A stretch of 64,000 nucleotides of DNA from Clostridiaceae bacterium Marseille-Q4149 (GCA_018228685.1 CP073691.1:2666001-2730000), one strand, 5' to 3'; positions 7,274 to 18,430 are shown, counted from the stretch's first letter. Translations and numbers: made by a program. The notes: generated by a model not told the origin, from the letters alone.

Positions 7274-8719
7274 TTAGAAGAAGAACTCCTTGATCTGGCC
7301 GTACAGCACCAGCAGCATGGCCAGGGGGGTAATGTACTTGATGCAGATCCTGAACCAGCCGTAGGCTCCGAATTTCTGCCCCTCGCAGGTGGCCTCGGCG
7401 TGGACTACCTCGGGCCCGAGCTCCCAGCCGTACATAATGCTCATCAGCAGCGCGCCCAGAGGCATCAGAATGCCCTCGGCGATGCAGTCAAAGAAGTCCA
7501 GCCAGTCGGCGCTCCAGGTGGGCACCTTGTCGGAGGGATCCACACGCATGCCCAGAATGTCGGCCGGGGAGATACCGGCGTTGCCCAGAGCGTCCAGGCA
7601 GACGATGACGCACAGGATGCCGGCGCCGATGGCACCGATGAGGGAGTAGAGCTTGCGCTTGTCGCCCTTGCCCTCGTCCCGGGCCTTATCCACAAAGTGG
7701 GCCACAACGGCCTCCAGCAGGGAGATGGAGGAGGAGACGGCGGCAAACACCACCAGCAGGTAGAACAGGATGCCGAAGATGGGGCCTGCAGCGCCCATGC
7801 GGTCGAACACGTTCTGCATGGTGACGAACAGCAGGGAGGGGCCGCCCAGCGTGCCGGTGGGGTCCAGGGCGAAACGGCCGGGGATCACGCACAGACCGGC
7901 CATCAGGGCCACCAGGGTATCCATCACCACGATGATGATGGCGTTTTTCTGCAGGTTCTCCTTCTTATCCAGATAGGAGCCGTAGGTGATCATGGCCGCC
8001 ATGCCCAGGGACAGGGAGAAGAACATCTGGCCGCCTGCTGTGGATACTACAGAGAAGAAGTCAGGCGCTTCCTTGATGACGCCGTTGGCCAGAGCCCAGC
8101 CGGGGACGAACATATACTTCAGGCCCTCTGACGCGCCCTCCAGGGTGCAGGAACGGATGATGCAGATCACCAGCATCACGAATAGAGCGGGCATACCCAC
8201 GGAGCAGACCTTTTCGATACCGCCGCCGACGCCGCCCATCACGATGACCATGGTGATGGCCACGAAGATCAGACCGTAGATCACGGCCTCGCCCTGGTTG
8301 GCCATCAGGGCGCCGAACACGCCGGCGCCGTCCAGGGTGCCGGTGCCGAAGCCGGCATGGAACAGGTTGCCCACGTTCAGGGTCACATACTTCAGGCAGT
8401 AGCCGCCCAGGGCGCAGTAGAAGCCCAGGATCAGGAACGCCGACAGAACGCCCAGCCAGCCCAGCCACTTGAACCTCTTGGACAGGACCTTGTAAGCGCC
8501 GATGGCGCCCCGGCCGGTCTTGCGGCCCAGGGCCAGCTCGCCCATCATAACGATGAAGCCGCAGCACGCCGCCAGGATCAGATAGATGATGAGGAATGTG
8601 AAGCCGCCGTTGGCACCCATCTTATTGGGGAAGCCCCAGATGTTGCCCAAGCCGACGGCTGAGCCGATGGCCGCCATGAGGAATCCAAAATTGGACCCAA
8701 AGCCTTTTCTTTCTTCCAT
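7274..8719 (-). CDS. Sodium-dependent transporter, neurotransmitter:sodium symporter (SNF) family
   Basis: A 481-residue polytopic protein. The first membrane helix carries the NSS signature GSAVGLGNIWGFP, which forms the Na+ and substrate sites in LeuT-type carriers. It probably imports an amino acid with Na+. The length fits the bacterial 11-12 TM form. It is monocistronic, with GGAGAG before the ATG and a strong terminator. The substrate cannot be read from sequence. Confidence 0.9.
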   Translation of the reverse strand: MEERKGFGSNFGFLMAAIGSAVGLGNIWGFPNKMGANGGFTFLIIYLILAACCGFIVMMGELALGRKTGRGAIGAYKVLSKRFKWLGWLGVLSAFLILGFYCALGGYCLKYVTLNVGNLFHAGFGTGTLDGAGVFGALMANQGEAVIYGLIFVAITMVIVMGGVGGGIEKVCSVGMPALFVMLVICIIRSCTLEGASEGLKYMFVPGWALANGVIKEAPDFFSVVSTAGGQMFFSLSLGMAAMITYGSYLDKKENLQKNAIIIVVMDTLVALMAGLCVIPGRFALDPTGTLGGPSLLFVTMQNVFDRMGAAGPIFGILFYLLVVFAAVSSSISLLEAVVAHFVDKARDEGKGDKRKLYSLIGAIGAGILCVIVCLDALGNAGISPADILGMRVDPSDKVPTWSADWLDFFDCIAEGILMPLGALLMSIMYGWELGPEVVHAEATCEGQKFGAYGWFRICIKYITPLAMLLVLYGQIKEFFF

Positions 8720-8809
8720 TGCTTTCTCTCCTTACTCATATGGATGTCCCGCTTTGTCCGGAAGGGGGCTATGGTCACTTTACCATGACTGTTTTCTTGT
8801 GTAAAGCAA

Positions 8810-8839
8810 TATACAGGCTTCTTAACGCTATCTTGTCAA
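8810..8839 (-). promoter_or_regulatory. Candidate promoter of the NSS gene
   Basis: TTGACA (8834-8839), 18 bases, then TGTATA (8810-8815) on the minus strand. Confidence 0.5.
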
Positions 8840-8939
8840 CCGGCACAGCTTCCTTGATTGATTTCTTACAGATTTCCCCTCCTTTCTGGGCTGTGCCCTT
8901 TCGCCTCAGTCAAAATCACAGCCCCATTTTATGCAGAAC

Positions 8940-8959
8940 TTTGTGAATTATGTCACAAA
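8940..8959. promoter_or_regulatory. CRP/FNR-type palindrome
   Basis: TTTGTGA-ATTATG-TCACAAA is a perfect inverted repeat with the TGTGA-N6-TCACA layout bound by CRP/FNR-family regulators. It lies about 100 bases upstream of the NSS promoter candidate. Confidence 0.5.
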
Positions 8960-9075
8960 AATCAGGCTGATCCAGCGGCCTTTGTGGGTATTCATACGGC
9001 GGTTTCGGACGTTTTGTGCAAAATGCCTATACGATTCTGTGATATAAATTTATTGATGTGAAACTTTTTCATCAA

Positions 9076-9103
9076 AAGAAAAAGCCCGGCAATTGCCGGG
9101 CTT
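9076..9103 (-). terminator. Terminator downstream of the tatD operon
   Basis: AAGCCCGGCAATTGCCGGGCTT perfect hairpin followed on the minus strand by TTTCTTTT. It lies beyond repeat R1 copy 1. Confidence 0.75.
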
Positions 9104-9119
9104 TCCGTTTTTCAAGAAA

Positions 9120-9203
9120 AGCCTCGCAGAGTTTGCCGCCCGCAGGCGGCAAATCAAGTGCGAGCCTTTTGCCCAAAAAGGGCTTTGCCCTTTTTGGGCA
9201 GTC
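9120..9203 (+). repeat. Dispersed repeat R1, copy 1 (internally deleted)
   Basis: It starts GCCTCGCAGAG plus hairpin I (TTTGCCGCC/GGCGGCAAA) and ends with the terminal hairpin TGCCCAAAAAGGGC/GCCCTTTTTGGGCA. The central 100 bases present in copies 2 and 3 are missing. It abuts the tatD stop codon. Confidence 0.88.
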
Positions 9204-9971
9204 TCAATATCGGATTCCGAAGAAGCGTTTTCCATTGTCCCAGGTGGCCTGCTCCGCCGCTGCCGGGGTCATGTCCCGCAGCTGGGCAATCTTCTCCGCC
9301 ACCAGGTGAACGTAGGTGGAGTCGTTGCGGCGGCCCCGGTAGGGCACCGGGGTCAGGTAGGGGGCGTCCGTTTCGATCATCAGCCGGTCCATGGGTACGG
9401 CCTGGATGACCTCCGGGGCCTTCCGGGCGTTTTTGAAGGTGGCCGCCCCGTTGAAGGACAGGTACCACCCCATATCCACCAGCTCCCGGGCCATTTCCAC
9501 GGACCCGGCGAAGCAGTGGAACACCCCCCGCAGGCCGGGAAATTCCCGGACGATGGCCATGGTGTCGGCGTGGGCGTCCCGGTCGTGGATGATCACCGGC
9601 AGCGACAGCTCCCGGGCCAGGGCCAGCTGGCTGCGCAGCACCTGCTGCTGCAGGGGGCGGGGGGGATTTTCCGGCCAGTAGTAGTCCAGGCCGATCTCGC
9701 CGATGGCCACCACCTTGTCCTCCCGGGCCAGAGCGCGGATGGCGTCCAGGTCCTCCGGGCGAAAATCGCCGCAGTTTTCCGGATGGATGCCCACGGCGGC
9801 GTAGACATGGGGAAAACGATGGGCCAGCTCCACCGCCGTCCGGGAGGACGCCACGGTGCAGCCGGGATTCACCACCAGGCCGACGCCCCGCTCCGGCAGG
9901 GAGGCCAGCAGGGTCTCCCGGTCGCCGTCGAACTGGTCGTCGTCATAGTGGGCGTGGGTGTCAAACAGCAT
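9204..9971 (-). CDS. tatD: TatD-family metal-dependent hydrolase
   Basis: About 255 residues with the TatD TIM-barrel metal ligands: FDTHAHYDD at the N-terminus, GEIGLDYYW, HDRDAH, FHCFAGS and ETDAPYLTP. Family members act as 3'-5' deoxyribonucleases in DNA quality control. The ATG at 9971 (MLFDTHAH) is used because it starts 10 bases after the upstream stop and follows a GAGG; the longer frame overlaps the preceding gene. It is the last gene of the holB-ricT operon, and in Bacillus a tatD homologue (yabD) also lies near yaaT. Confidence 0.92.
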   Translation of the reverse strand: MLFDTHAHYDDDQFDGDRETLLASLPERGVGLVVNPGCTVASSRTAVELAHRFPHVYAAVGIHPENCGDFRPEDLDAIRALAREDKVVAIGEIGLDYYWPENPPRPLQQQVLRSQLALARELSLPVIIHDRDAHADTMAIVREFPGLRGVFHCFAGSVEMARELVDMGWYLSFNGAATFKNARKAPEVIQAVPMDRLMIETDAPYLTPVPYRGRRNDSTYVHLVAEKIAQLRDMTPAAAEQATWDNGKRFFGIRY

Positions 9972-9981
9972 AGGAGGCCTC

Positions 9982-10278
9982 TCAATCCAGATGGACCCGG
10001 CCCAGCTGGGCGTCGGCCACATACTCGCTTTTCAGCCGGCGCAGCCGGTCCATGTGGGGGGCGCGCAGGTGGGCCTGCTGCTTCTCATCCGTCTGCCACT
10101 GCTCCACCAGCAGAATCTCGTCGGCATTCTGGACGGACAGGAAATAGTCATACCGCAGGCAGCCGTCCTCCCGGCGGATGGCGTCGATGACGCCATGGGT
10201 GGTCAGCTGGCGCAGGAAGGTCTCCCGGCAGCCGGGCTTGGCCAGATAGCGCACATACAGAGTCAGGGTGTTTTCCAT
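9982..10278 (-). CDS. Antibiotic-biosynthesis-monooxygenase (ABM) domain protein
   Basis: A 98-residue single-domain protein of the dimeric alpha-beta barrel (ABM/YgiN-like) fold, recognised from TLYVRYLAKPGCRETFLRQL, CLRYDYFLSVQNADEILLVEQW and the HMDRL region. YgiN-type members act as quinol monooxygenases, but many have no known activity. It is fourth in the operon, 13 bases after the HAD gene. Confidence 0.8.
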   Translation of the reverse strand: MENTLTLYVRYLAKPGCRETFLRQLTTHGVIDAIRREDGCLRYDYFLSVQNADEILLVEQWQTDEKQQAHLRAPHMDRLRRLKSEYVADAQLGRVHLD

Positions 10279-10291
10279 GGTGATTTCTCCT

Positions 10292-11140
10292 TTACGAATA
10301 GCGCCGGTCCAGGACCGCGATCATGGCGGCCATGGCGTTTTCCCGGCAGTCCGGCAGGATGCGGATCCCCGGCACCCGGTGCACCGCCGGAATGGCGTTT
10401 TCCGGGGCGAAGGCCATGCCGGCGTATTCCAGCATGGGGATGTCGTTGGCGTGGTCCCCCACGCAGCAGACATTCTCCTGCCGCACGCCCAGAAGCTCCG
10501 CCAGGCGGCGGACCATGCCGCCCTTGTTGGCTCCCCGGGCGGTGATCTCCAGCAGGTTCACGGCGGAGGCCACCACCTCGTATTCCCGGCTCCAGTCCTG
10601 GGCCCGGATGGCCTCCTCCAGCTGCCGCAGCCGCTGAGGCTCCTCCTCGAACAGCAGCTTGGAGATGGGCGATGGGGCCTCATCCAGGCTGGCGATCTGC
10701 TGGGAGGGGGTGTGGGTCAGGTGCAGGTGGCGGGCGGTGATCTCGTTGGGATTCACCACATGGATGGAGTTGTCGTCGTGATAAATCTCGAAGGTCAGGC
10801 CCGGCATCAGCTGGGACAGCTGACGGACATGGTCCCGGATGCGCTCCGGCAGAAAGGCGGTGCGCAGATACCGCCCCGCCGGGAAGTCGTAGATGGCCGC
10901 GCCGTTGAACAGCACCGTGGGGCCGTTCATGGGCACGCCGTCCATAACGCTGGCGAAGGAGGGCAGGGCCCGGCCGGTGGCCACGGAAAATGTCCCGCCC
11001 TGGGCCATAAAATACCCGATGGCGTCCCGGTTTTCCCGGGATATGGCCGGGACAGGCCCGCCGCTGCGCAGGGCCCCCTCGGTATACACCATGGTGTTGT
11101 CAAAATCGCTGGCGATGAGCACGCCGTCAAACTTTCCCAC
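10292..11140 (-). CDS. Cof-type HAD-superfamily hydrolase
   Basis: 282 residues. Motif I is SDFDNTMVYTEG (nucleophile Asp), motif II lies in SVATGRALPS and motif IV is CVGDHANDIPML. The large C2 cap is typical of Cof/phosphosugar phosphatases. It starts 3 bases after the ricT stop, so it is co-translated in the operon. The substrate is unknown. Confidence 0.88.
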   Translation of the reverse strand: MGKFDGVLIASDFDNTMVYTEGALRSGGPVPAISRENRDAIGYFMAQGGTFSVATGRALPSFASVMDGVPMNGPTVLFNGAAIYDFPAGRYLRTAFLPERIRDHVRQLSQLMPGLTFEIYHDDNSIHVVNPNEITARHLHLTHTPSQQIASLDEAPSPISKLLFEEEPQRLRQLEEAIRAQDWSREYEVVASAVNLLEITARGANKGGMVRRLAELLGVRQENVCCVGDHANDIPMLEYAGMAFAPENAIPAVHRVPGIRILPDCRENAMAAMIAVLDRRYS

Positions 11141-11143
11141 GGC

Positions 11144-12436
11144 TCAGCCCTCCGATGCCGGGGAGCTGCCGCCGCTTCTGCGGCGTCCGCCCCGGTGCCG
11201 GGGACGGCGGCGGGACTGGGCCCCCTCCTGGGCCTCGCCTGCGGGCTTCTGGGGCGGCTTGAGGGCGGCGGGCTTGGGGGGATTCTTGGCCGCCTGGGGA
11301 CGGCTACCGCCCTCCTGGGGCCGGTCGCCGGACTTGCGGCGGCGGCTGCGGGGCTTGTCCTCAGTCTTGGCGGCCTCCGGACGCTTTTTCTCCGTCTGGC
11401 GGAGCTTTTCGGCCTTTTCAGGGGCCTTTTCCCCGATCTGCTGGGGACGGCTTCCGCCCTTTCTGCGGCGGTCGTTCCGGCGGCGGGGAGGACGCTCCTC
11501 CCGGGCGGGGGCGTCGGGGTCAAAGTCCGCGATGACCAAAGGCATGGGGACCTCCTCCTCGGGCCGCTCCTCCACATACCGCTCGGGCCGCTCCTGGGGC
11601 ACCTGGATGCCGTCGCGGCTTCCTTTGCCGTTGCGCAGGACGCACACCTCGCAGTTGTGATAGCACCGGGGGGAATCCGGCTTTTCGTCCAGCCGGACCT
11701 TCATGGTCTCCCGGAGCACGTTCACCTCGCACACGTTGCCGGGGCCGTCGGGCGTCTGGACAAAGGAGTCGTTTTTGGGCATGCGCTTCAGGGCGTCCTC
11801 ATAGGCGTCCTGCTCGTATTTCAGGCAGCACATCAGCCGCCCGCAGGTGCCGGAGATTTTGGTGGGGTTCAGGGACAGGCTCTGGGTCTTGGCCATTTTG
11901 ATGGACACCGGCACAAAGTCGTCCAGGAACTGGGCGCAGCAGAAGGGCCGGCCGCAGATGCCCAGGCCCCCCAGCATCTTGGCCTCGTCCCGGACACCGA
12001 TCTGCCGCAGCTCGATGCGGGCCCGGAACACGGAGGCCAGGTCCTTTACCAGCTCCCGGAAGTCCACCCGCCCGTCGGCGGTGAAGAAGAACAGGATCTT
12101 GTTCCCCTCGAAGCTGCACTCCACCCGCACCAGCTTCATCTCCAGCTTGTGCTGGAGGATCTTCTTCTGGCAGATGTCGAAGGCCTCCTTTTCCCGGGCG
12201 CGGTTGTGGGCCGCCGTCCGGCGGTCGTTCTCCGTGGCCACCCGGACCATGGGCCGCAGGGGCTGGATGACGCAGCAGTCGTCCACCGGGTGGTTGCCCA
12301 TGGTACACTGGGCGTATTCCAGGCCCTGGGCCGTCTCCACGATGACGTGGTCCCCGGTCTGCACCTGCACGTCGCCGGGGTCAAAGAAGTAGGTTTTGCA
12401 TCCGCTGCGGAAGCGGACGCTGATCACAGTTGTCAT
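11144..12436 (-). CDS. ricT: PSP1-domain protein RicT (YaaT) with basic C-terminal tail
   Basis: About 430 residues. The PSP1 core contains the cysteine clusters CGRPFCCAQF and CGRLMCCLKYE; the Bacillus RicT/RicA/RicF complex binds Fe-S and promotes RNase Y-dependent mRNA processing and sporulation. The last 150 residues are an Arg/Lys/Pro-rich disordered tail absent from the short Bacillus protein, plausibly an RNA- or RNase-binding extension. The ATG at 12436 has AAAGGA 9 bases upstream; the upstream in-frame codons run into holB. It lies directly after holB, as in Bacillus. Confidence 0.9.
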   Translation of the reverse strand: MTTVISVRFRSGCKTYFFDPGDVQVQTGDHVIVETAQGLEYAQCTMGNHPVDDCCVIQPLRPMVRVATENDRRTAAHNRAREKEAFDICQKKILQHKLEMKLVRVECSFEGNKILFFFTADGRVDFRELVKDLASVFRARIELRQIGVRDEAKMLGGLGICGRPFCCAQFLDDFVPVSIKMAKTQSLSLNPTKISGTCGRLMCCLKYEQDAYEDALKRMPKNDSFVQTPDGPGNVCEVNVLRETMKVRLDEKPDSPRCYHNCEVCVLRNGKGSRDGIQVPQERPERYVEERPEEEVPMPLVIADFDPDAPAREERPPRRRNDRRRKGGSRPQQIGEKAPEKAEKLRQTEKKRPEAAKTEDKPRSRRRKSGDRPQEGGSRPQAAKNPPKPAALKPPQKPAGEAQEGAQSRRRPRHRGGRRRSGGSSPASEG

Positions 12437-12476
12437 ATGGTTAAATCCTTTCGTATATCCGTATAGCTCATGTCTC

Positions 12477-13325
12477 TCACAGCAGCTCCTGCCACCCGGC
12501 GCACAGGGCCCCCAGCACATGGCCCACGCCCACGTTATAGCGGCACTCCAGGCAATAGCGCTTCATCAGCTCCGTCAGGCCCCGGAGCTGCCGGACGGTA
12601 AGGCCCCGGCGCAGCTCCTCCGCCCCGGGGATATCCGCCGGGTCCGGCTTTCCATAGGCGGCCAGCAGGGCCTCGGCGGCGGCGCGCCATCCGGCCTCCA
12701 GCAGCTGCTGCAGCTGCTCCCGCTTCAGGCGCTTGTTCTCCAGCCCCACCAGGTATTGGCTCACCGGCAGCAGCTGTCCGCTGGCAAAGGCCCGGCACAG
12801 GTCCCGGGCGGTGTCGTCCCGGGCGTCCTCGTCCCCGCCCCGGAGCTTCCACTCCACGCAGCGGGAGCGGATGGTGGGCAGCAGGGTCGCCGCCGTCTCC
12901 GCGCAGAACAGGAAGGCCGCATAGGGCGGTCCCTCCTCCACCAGCTTCAGCAGCACGTTCTGGTCCCGCTGGTTCAGGGCGTCGCAGTCCGGGAAGATAT
13001 ACACCTTGGCGGCCCCGTCGTTGGGGCGGATGTATGCGTCCTGCCGCAGCCTGCGCAGCAGGTCCACCGGCAGCTCCCGGTGGTCGGGGTCCTGCACCGT
13101 CTGCACGTCCGGGTGGATGTCCTCCATCACCTTGCGGCACTGGCGGCATTGCAGGCATGGCCGCCCCCCCTCCGCCTGGCACTCCATGGCGGCGGCGGCG
13201 AAGCGGGCGGCGGCCATGCGGTCCCCGCTGCCGGAGAAAATGATGGCATGGGGCAATGCGCCGCCCTGGGCGGCCCGGCGCAGGCGGCGGGCCAATGTGC
13301 TGTTTTCCGGCAGAAGCTGCCCCAT
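12477..13325 (-). CDS. holB: DNA polymerase III subunit delta'
   Basis: 282 residues, clamp-loader AAA+ family. Visible are a degenerate P-loop region (FSGSGDRMAAARF), the zinc cysteines CLQCRQC, a YIFPDCDALN Walker B-like segment and LLKLVEEGPPYAAF. The missing Lys in the P-loop agrees with delta' not hydrolysing ATP. It is first gene of the five-gene operon holB-ricT-HAD-ABM-tatD. Confidence 0.9.
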   Translation of the reverse strand: MGQLLPENSTLARRLRRAAQGGALPHAIIFSGSGDRMAAARFAAAAMECQAEGGRPCLQCRQCRKVMEDIHPDVQTVQDPDHRELPVDLLRRLRQDAYIRPNDGAAKVYIFPDCDALNQRDQNVLLKLVEEGPPYAAFLFCAETAATLLPTIRSRCVEWKLRGGDEDARDDTARDLCRAFASGQLLPVSQYLVGLENKRLKREQLQQLLEAGWRAAAEALLAAYGKPDPADIPGAEELRRGLTVRQLRGLTELMKRYCLECRYNVGVGHVLGALCAGWQELL

Positions 13326-13378
13326 GGTCCACCCTCCCTTCCATGGCCGCTGTGATGGTCATACGAACCGATTTTATA

Positions 13379-13408
13379 AGTATAGCACACCCCCGGGTTC
13401 CTCCGCAA
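13379..13408 (-). promoter_or_regulatory. Promoter of the holB operon
   Basis: TTGCGG (13403-13408), 18 bases, TATACT (13379-13384) on the minus strand. Confidence 0.65.
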
Positions 13409-13512
13409 GGCGCAGGCGCGGCTTTTCCACAAAAAATAGTTTCCTGTCGGGAGAATATTCCCGGTAATTTTCGGCCATAATGGCAAAAAGATTCCTTTTT
13501 GTGAAAATCCTC

Positions 13513-13541
13513 TTGCTTTTGGCGGGGGATGTGCCTATAAT
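13513..13541 (+). promoter_or_regulatory. Promoter of ppdK
   Basis: TTGCTT, 17 bases, TATAAT; a GGAGGG ribosome site follows at 13570 before the ATG. Confidence 0.8.
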
Positions 13542-13581
13542 GAGATGTTCGTAACTATATTTTATATACGGAGGGAACTAA

Positions 13582-16215
<2,634 letters not shown>

Positions 16216-16253
16216 ACTGCGCCTGAGGGCATAGAGGACAACGCATAAATGGA

Positions 16254-16292
16254 ACGGACACACCGTCTCCACGAGGCGGTGTGTCCGTTTTT
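16254..16292 (+). terminator. Terminator of ppdK
   Basis: ACGGACACACCG / CGGTGTGTCCGT 12-bp stem then TTTTT. Confidence 0.9.
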
Positions 16293-16323
16293 GCATCATA
16301 TGTTGCTGATTTTCGACAATATA

Positions 16324-17523
16324 TTACGCCTTCACGCTTTCGGCCAGCTGCGCGGCCATGCGCTCCAGGTCCTCCTGCTGCCCCTGGCGCAGGGCGGAGC
16401 GGAGGGTCACGGTGTCCGCCGCCGTCTCCCAGTTCAGGGGCTCCAGCAGCTTCTGCATCCCCCGGGCGCTGGTGGGGGCCCAGGAGCCGTTTTCGATATA
16501 CGCCGCCCGGCGGCCCTTGAGGCCGTGGGCCGTCAGGTCGTGCAGCAGGTTCTCCATGGTGACGAACACGCCGCCGTTATAGGTGGGAGCCGCCAGCACC
16601 ACATGGCTGAACCGGAAGGCCGCCGCCAGGATATAGGACGCCGGGGTGACGGAGGTGTCGAACATCTCCACCTGCACCCCCTGCTCCCGCAGGCGGCAGG
16701 CCAGGATGTTGGCGGCGTTCTCCGTGCCGCCGTAGACGGAGGCATAGGCGATGACCACGCCCCGCTGCTCCGGCTCATACCGGCTCCACAGGTCGTATTT
16801 GCCCAGGATGTACCCCAGATCCTGCCGCCACACGAAGCCGTGGAGGGGCAGCAGCATCTGAATGTCCAGCCCGGCGGCCTTTTTCAGCACCGCCTGGACC
16901 TGGGTCCCGTATTTGCCCACGATGTTGGTGTAATATCGCCGGGCCTCGTTCAGATAGTCCCGGTCGAAGTTCACCTCGTCGGCGAACAGCGCGCCGTTCA
17001 AAGCACCAAAGGTGCCGAAGGCGTCCGCCGTCAGCAGGAGCTTGTCCGTCTCGTCATAGGTCATCAGCACCTCCGGCCAGTGGACCATAGGCGCGGCCAC
17101 AAAATGCAGGGTGTGCCGCCCGGTGCAGAGGGTGTCCCCCTCCTTCACCACGCTGATGCGGCCCTCGTACCCGGGGCCGAAGAACTGGGCCAGCATATTC
17201 CTGGCGGCGGCGGAGCACACCACGGTGGTCTCCGGGTGCCGGGTCAGCAGGTCCCGGATATCGGCGGCGTGGTCCGGCTCCATGTGCTGCACCACCAGGT
17301 AATCCAGGGCCCGGCCTCCCAGCCCGTGGGCCACGTTTTCCAGAAAGCTGCGGCACACGGAGGCGTCGGCGGTGTCGAACAGCACCGTTTTCCCGTCCAT
17401 CAGCAGATAGCTGTTGAAGGAGATGCCCCGGGGCACGTCATAGACGCCCTCGAACATAGCCAGGCGGCGGCCGTCGGCCCCCACCCAGGTGTAATCGTCA
17501 TTGACCTTTCTTGTGCAGAACAT
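16324..17523 (-). CDS. FprA-family A-type flavodiiron protein
   Basis: 399 residues in two parts. The first is a metallo-beta-lactamase-like diiron domain with the HMEPDH motif and later His/Asp ligands. The second is a C-terminal flavodoxin domain (AYASVYGGTENAANI phosphate loop, APTYNGGVF, NGSWAPTS). Such proteins reduce O2 to water or NO to N2O and protect anaerobes. There is no fused rubredoxin, so electrons must come from a separate donor. The first residues MFCTRKVNDD fit the family start. Confidence 0.93.
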   Translation of the reverse strand: MFCTRKVNDDYTWVGADGRRLAMFEGVYDVPRGISFNSYLLMDGKTVLFDTADASVCRSFLENVAHGLGGRALDYLVVQHMEPDHAADIRDLLTRHPETTVVCSAAARNMLAQFFGPGYEGRISVVKEGDTLCTGRHTLHFVAAPMVHWPEVLMTYDETDKLLLTADAFGTFGALNGALFADEVNFDRDYLNEARRYYTNIVGKYGTQVQAVLKKAAGLDIQMLLPLHGFVWRQDLGYILGKYDLWSRYEPEQRGVVIAYASVYGGTENAANILACRLREQGVQVEMFDTSVTPASYILAAAFRFSHVVLAAPTYNGGVFVTMENLLHDLTAHGLKGRRAAYIENGSWAPTSARGMQKLLEPLNWETAADTVTLRSALRQGQQEDLERMAAQLAESVKA

Positions 17524-17647
17524 CAGAAAACCCCTCTTTCCCTATTTTATCCGTTCTATTATAGCCTCTTTCCGGCAAAAATTCTGTGTTATATGCAACA
17601 CTTTCGCAAAAAATGCGCCCCGGTGGGACACGTTGCTCTGTCAAAAT
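17524..17647. other. Upstream region of the flavodiiron gene
   Basis: About 120 bases with a TATAAT on the minus strand near 17557 but no convincing -35. AAAAATGCGCCCCGGTGGG at 17608-17626 recurs with one mismatch at 17839-17857, so R1 copy 2 sits between direct repeats. Confidence 0.5.
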
Positions 17648-17834
17648 AGCCTCGCAGAGTTTGCCGCCCGCAGGCGGCAAATGAAATGCAATCCATTTTC
17701 GCCCGGGGCGTGTACCTGGGCGAAAATACTTCTCAGTCTGCAAGTGTGGAATTTGTTCGCTTTCAGCGAACAAATTATGCGCGCGGCAGGCTGCAAGCCT
17801 TTTGTCCCAAAAGGGCTTTGCCCTTTTGGGACAG
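17648..17834 (+). repeat. Dispersed repeat R1, copy 2 (full length)
   Basis: 187 bases with four stems. I is TTTGCCGCC/GGCGGCAAA, II is TTTTCGCCC/GGGCGAAAA and III is CAGTCTGC/GCAGGCTG around AATTTGTTCGCT/AGCGAACAAATT. IV is the terminal TGTCCCAAAAGGGC/GCCCTTTTGGGACA. About 90% identical to copy 3. Confidence 0.92.
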
Positions 17835-17872
17835 CCTGAAAAATGCGCCCCGGCGGGGCGCATTTTTCAGGC
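17834..17872. terminator. Terminator at the end of the five-paralogue operon
   Basis: GCCTGAAAAATGCGCCCC / GGGGCGCATTTTTCAGGC perfect 18-bp stem. It overlaps the last codons of the preceding gene and adjoins repeat R1. Confidence 0.7.
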
Positions 17873-18412
17873 TTCGTTCAGGTCGATGATAACGTGGCAC
17901 GCCGTCCGCAGCGCATCCTCCACATACGCCGCGTCCTCCTCCGGCAGGGTCACATTCTCCGGATAGTACAGTTGGATGATGTACTCGCTGCCGTCGATAC
18001 ACAGCTGCGCCATATAGAACCCCTGGTTCCGGAACAGGTACACCGGCACATAGCGGTACACGTCCCACGGGGACGGCAGATCCCCCACAACGCCGGTGAC
18101 TCCCACGGAGACCTCTGCGTTGAAGGCAACGCCGCCGCGCTCCATGGTGCCGGATATGGCAAAGCCGCTGACCTTGGCCAGCCGGGAGGGGCCGTCCATC
18201 CGGAGCTGACGCTCCGTCACCGTCCACGGCAGCAGTTTTTCCCCGGGAACCCGGATATCCGTTTTCTTTTCCACCGTGTCCCGCAGCTGCTCATAGCTTT
18301 TCGCCGGTTTCATCCGGGTGGGATTCACCGGCCAGACCATAACGGCGTACACGATCACGCCCACCATGGCCAGCAGCACCACCAGCAGGACGATTTTTGC
18401 AGCTTTTTTCAT
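17867..18412 (-). CDS. Single-TM secreted protein, paralogue C (fifth in operon)
   Basis: 181 residues with no function recognised. The N-terminus has two or three basic residues and one hydrophobic helix (IVLLVVLLAMVGVIVYAV), then a WP pair and an extracytoplasmic domain of about 150 residues. It shares with its four upstream paralogues a lysine-proline-rich stretch with a following YEQLRD helix, a central LLPW, a YRYVPVY block and the C-terminal CHVIIDL. It is the most divergent copy. The gap to the upstream copy is 18 bases. Confidence 0.8.
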   Translation of the reverse strand: MKKAAKIVLLVVLLAMVGVIVYAVMVWPVNPTRMKPAKSYEQLRDTVEKKTDIRVPGEKLLPWTVTERQLRMDGPSRLAKVSGFAISGTMERGGVAFNAEVSVGVTGVVGDLPSPWDVYRYVPVYLFRNQGFYMAQLCIDGSEYIIQLYYPENVTLPEEDAAYVEDALRTACHVIIDLNEA

Positions 18413-18430
18413 GGCAGGACTCCTTTCCCG

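Larger units (their letters stand above)
8720..9119. other. Intergenic region upstream of the NSS gene
   Basis: About 400 AT-richer bases without a convincing gene. It holds the NSS promoter near 8810-8839, a CRP/FNR-type palindrome at 8940-8959 and a terminator hairpin at 9076-9103. A 67-codon open frame at 8858-9061 has no ribosome site and is not called. Confidence 0.6.

Noticed and set aside
8858..9061. 67-codon frame in the NSS upstream region
   Set aside because: No ribosome site, no homology seen, and it runs over the CRP/FNR-like palindrome.
10268..12466. 732-codon plus-strand frame across the HAD and ricT genes
   Set aside because: It spans two real minus-strand genes and their junction and has no recognisable domain.
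16254..16292. GGACACACCG..CGGTGTGTCC as another GACAC operator
   Set aside because: It is the stem of the ppdK terminator with a T-run, and its loop separates the halves by 11 bases.
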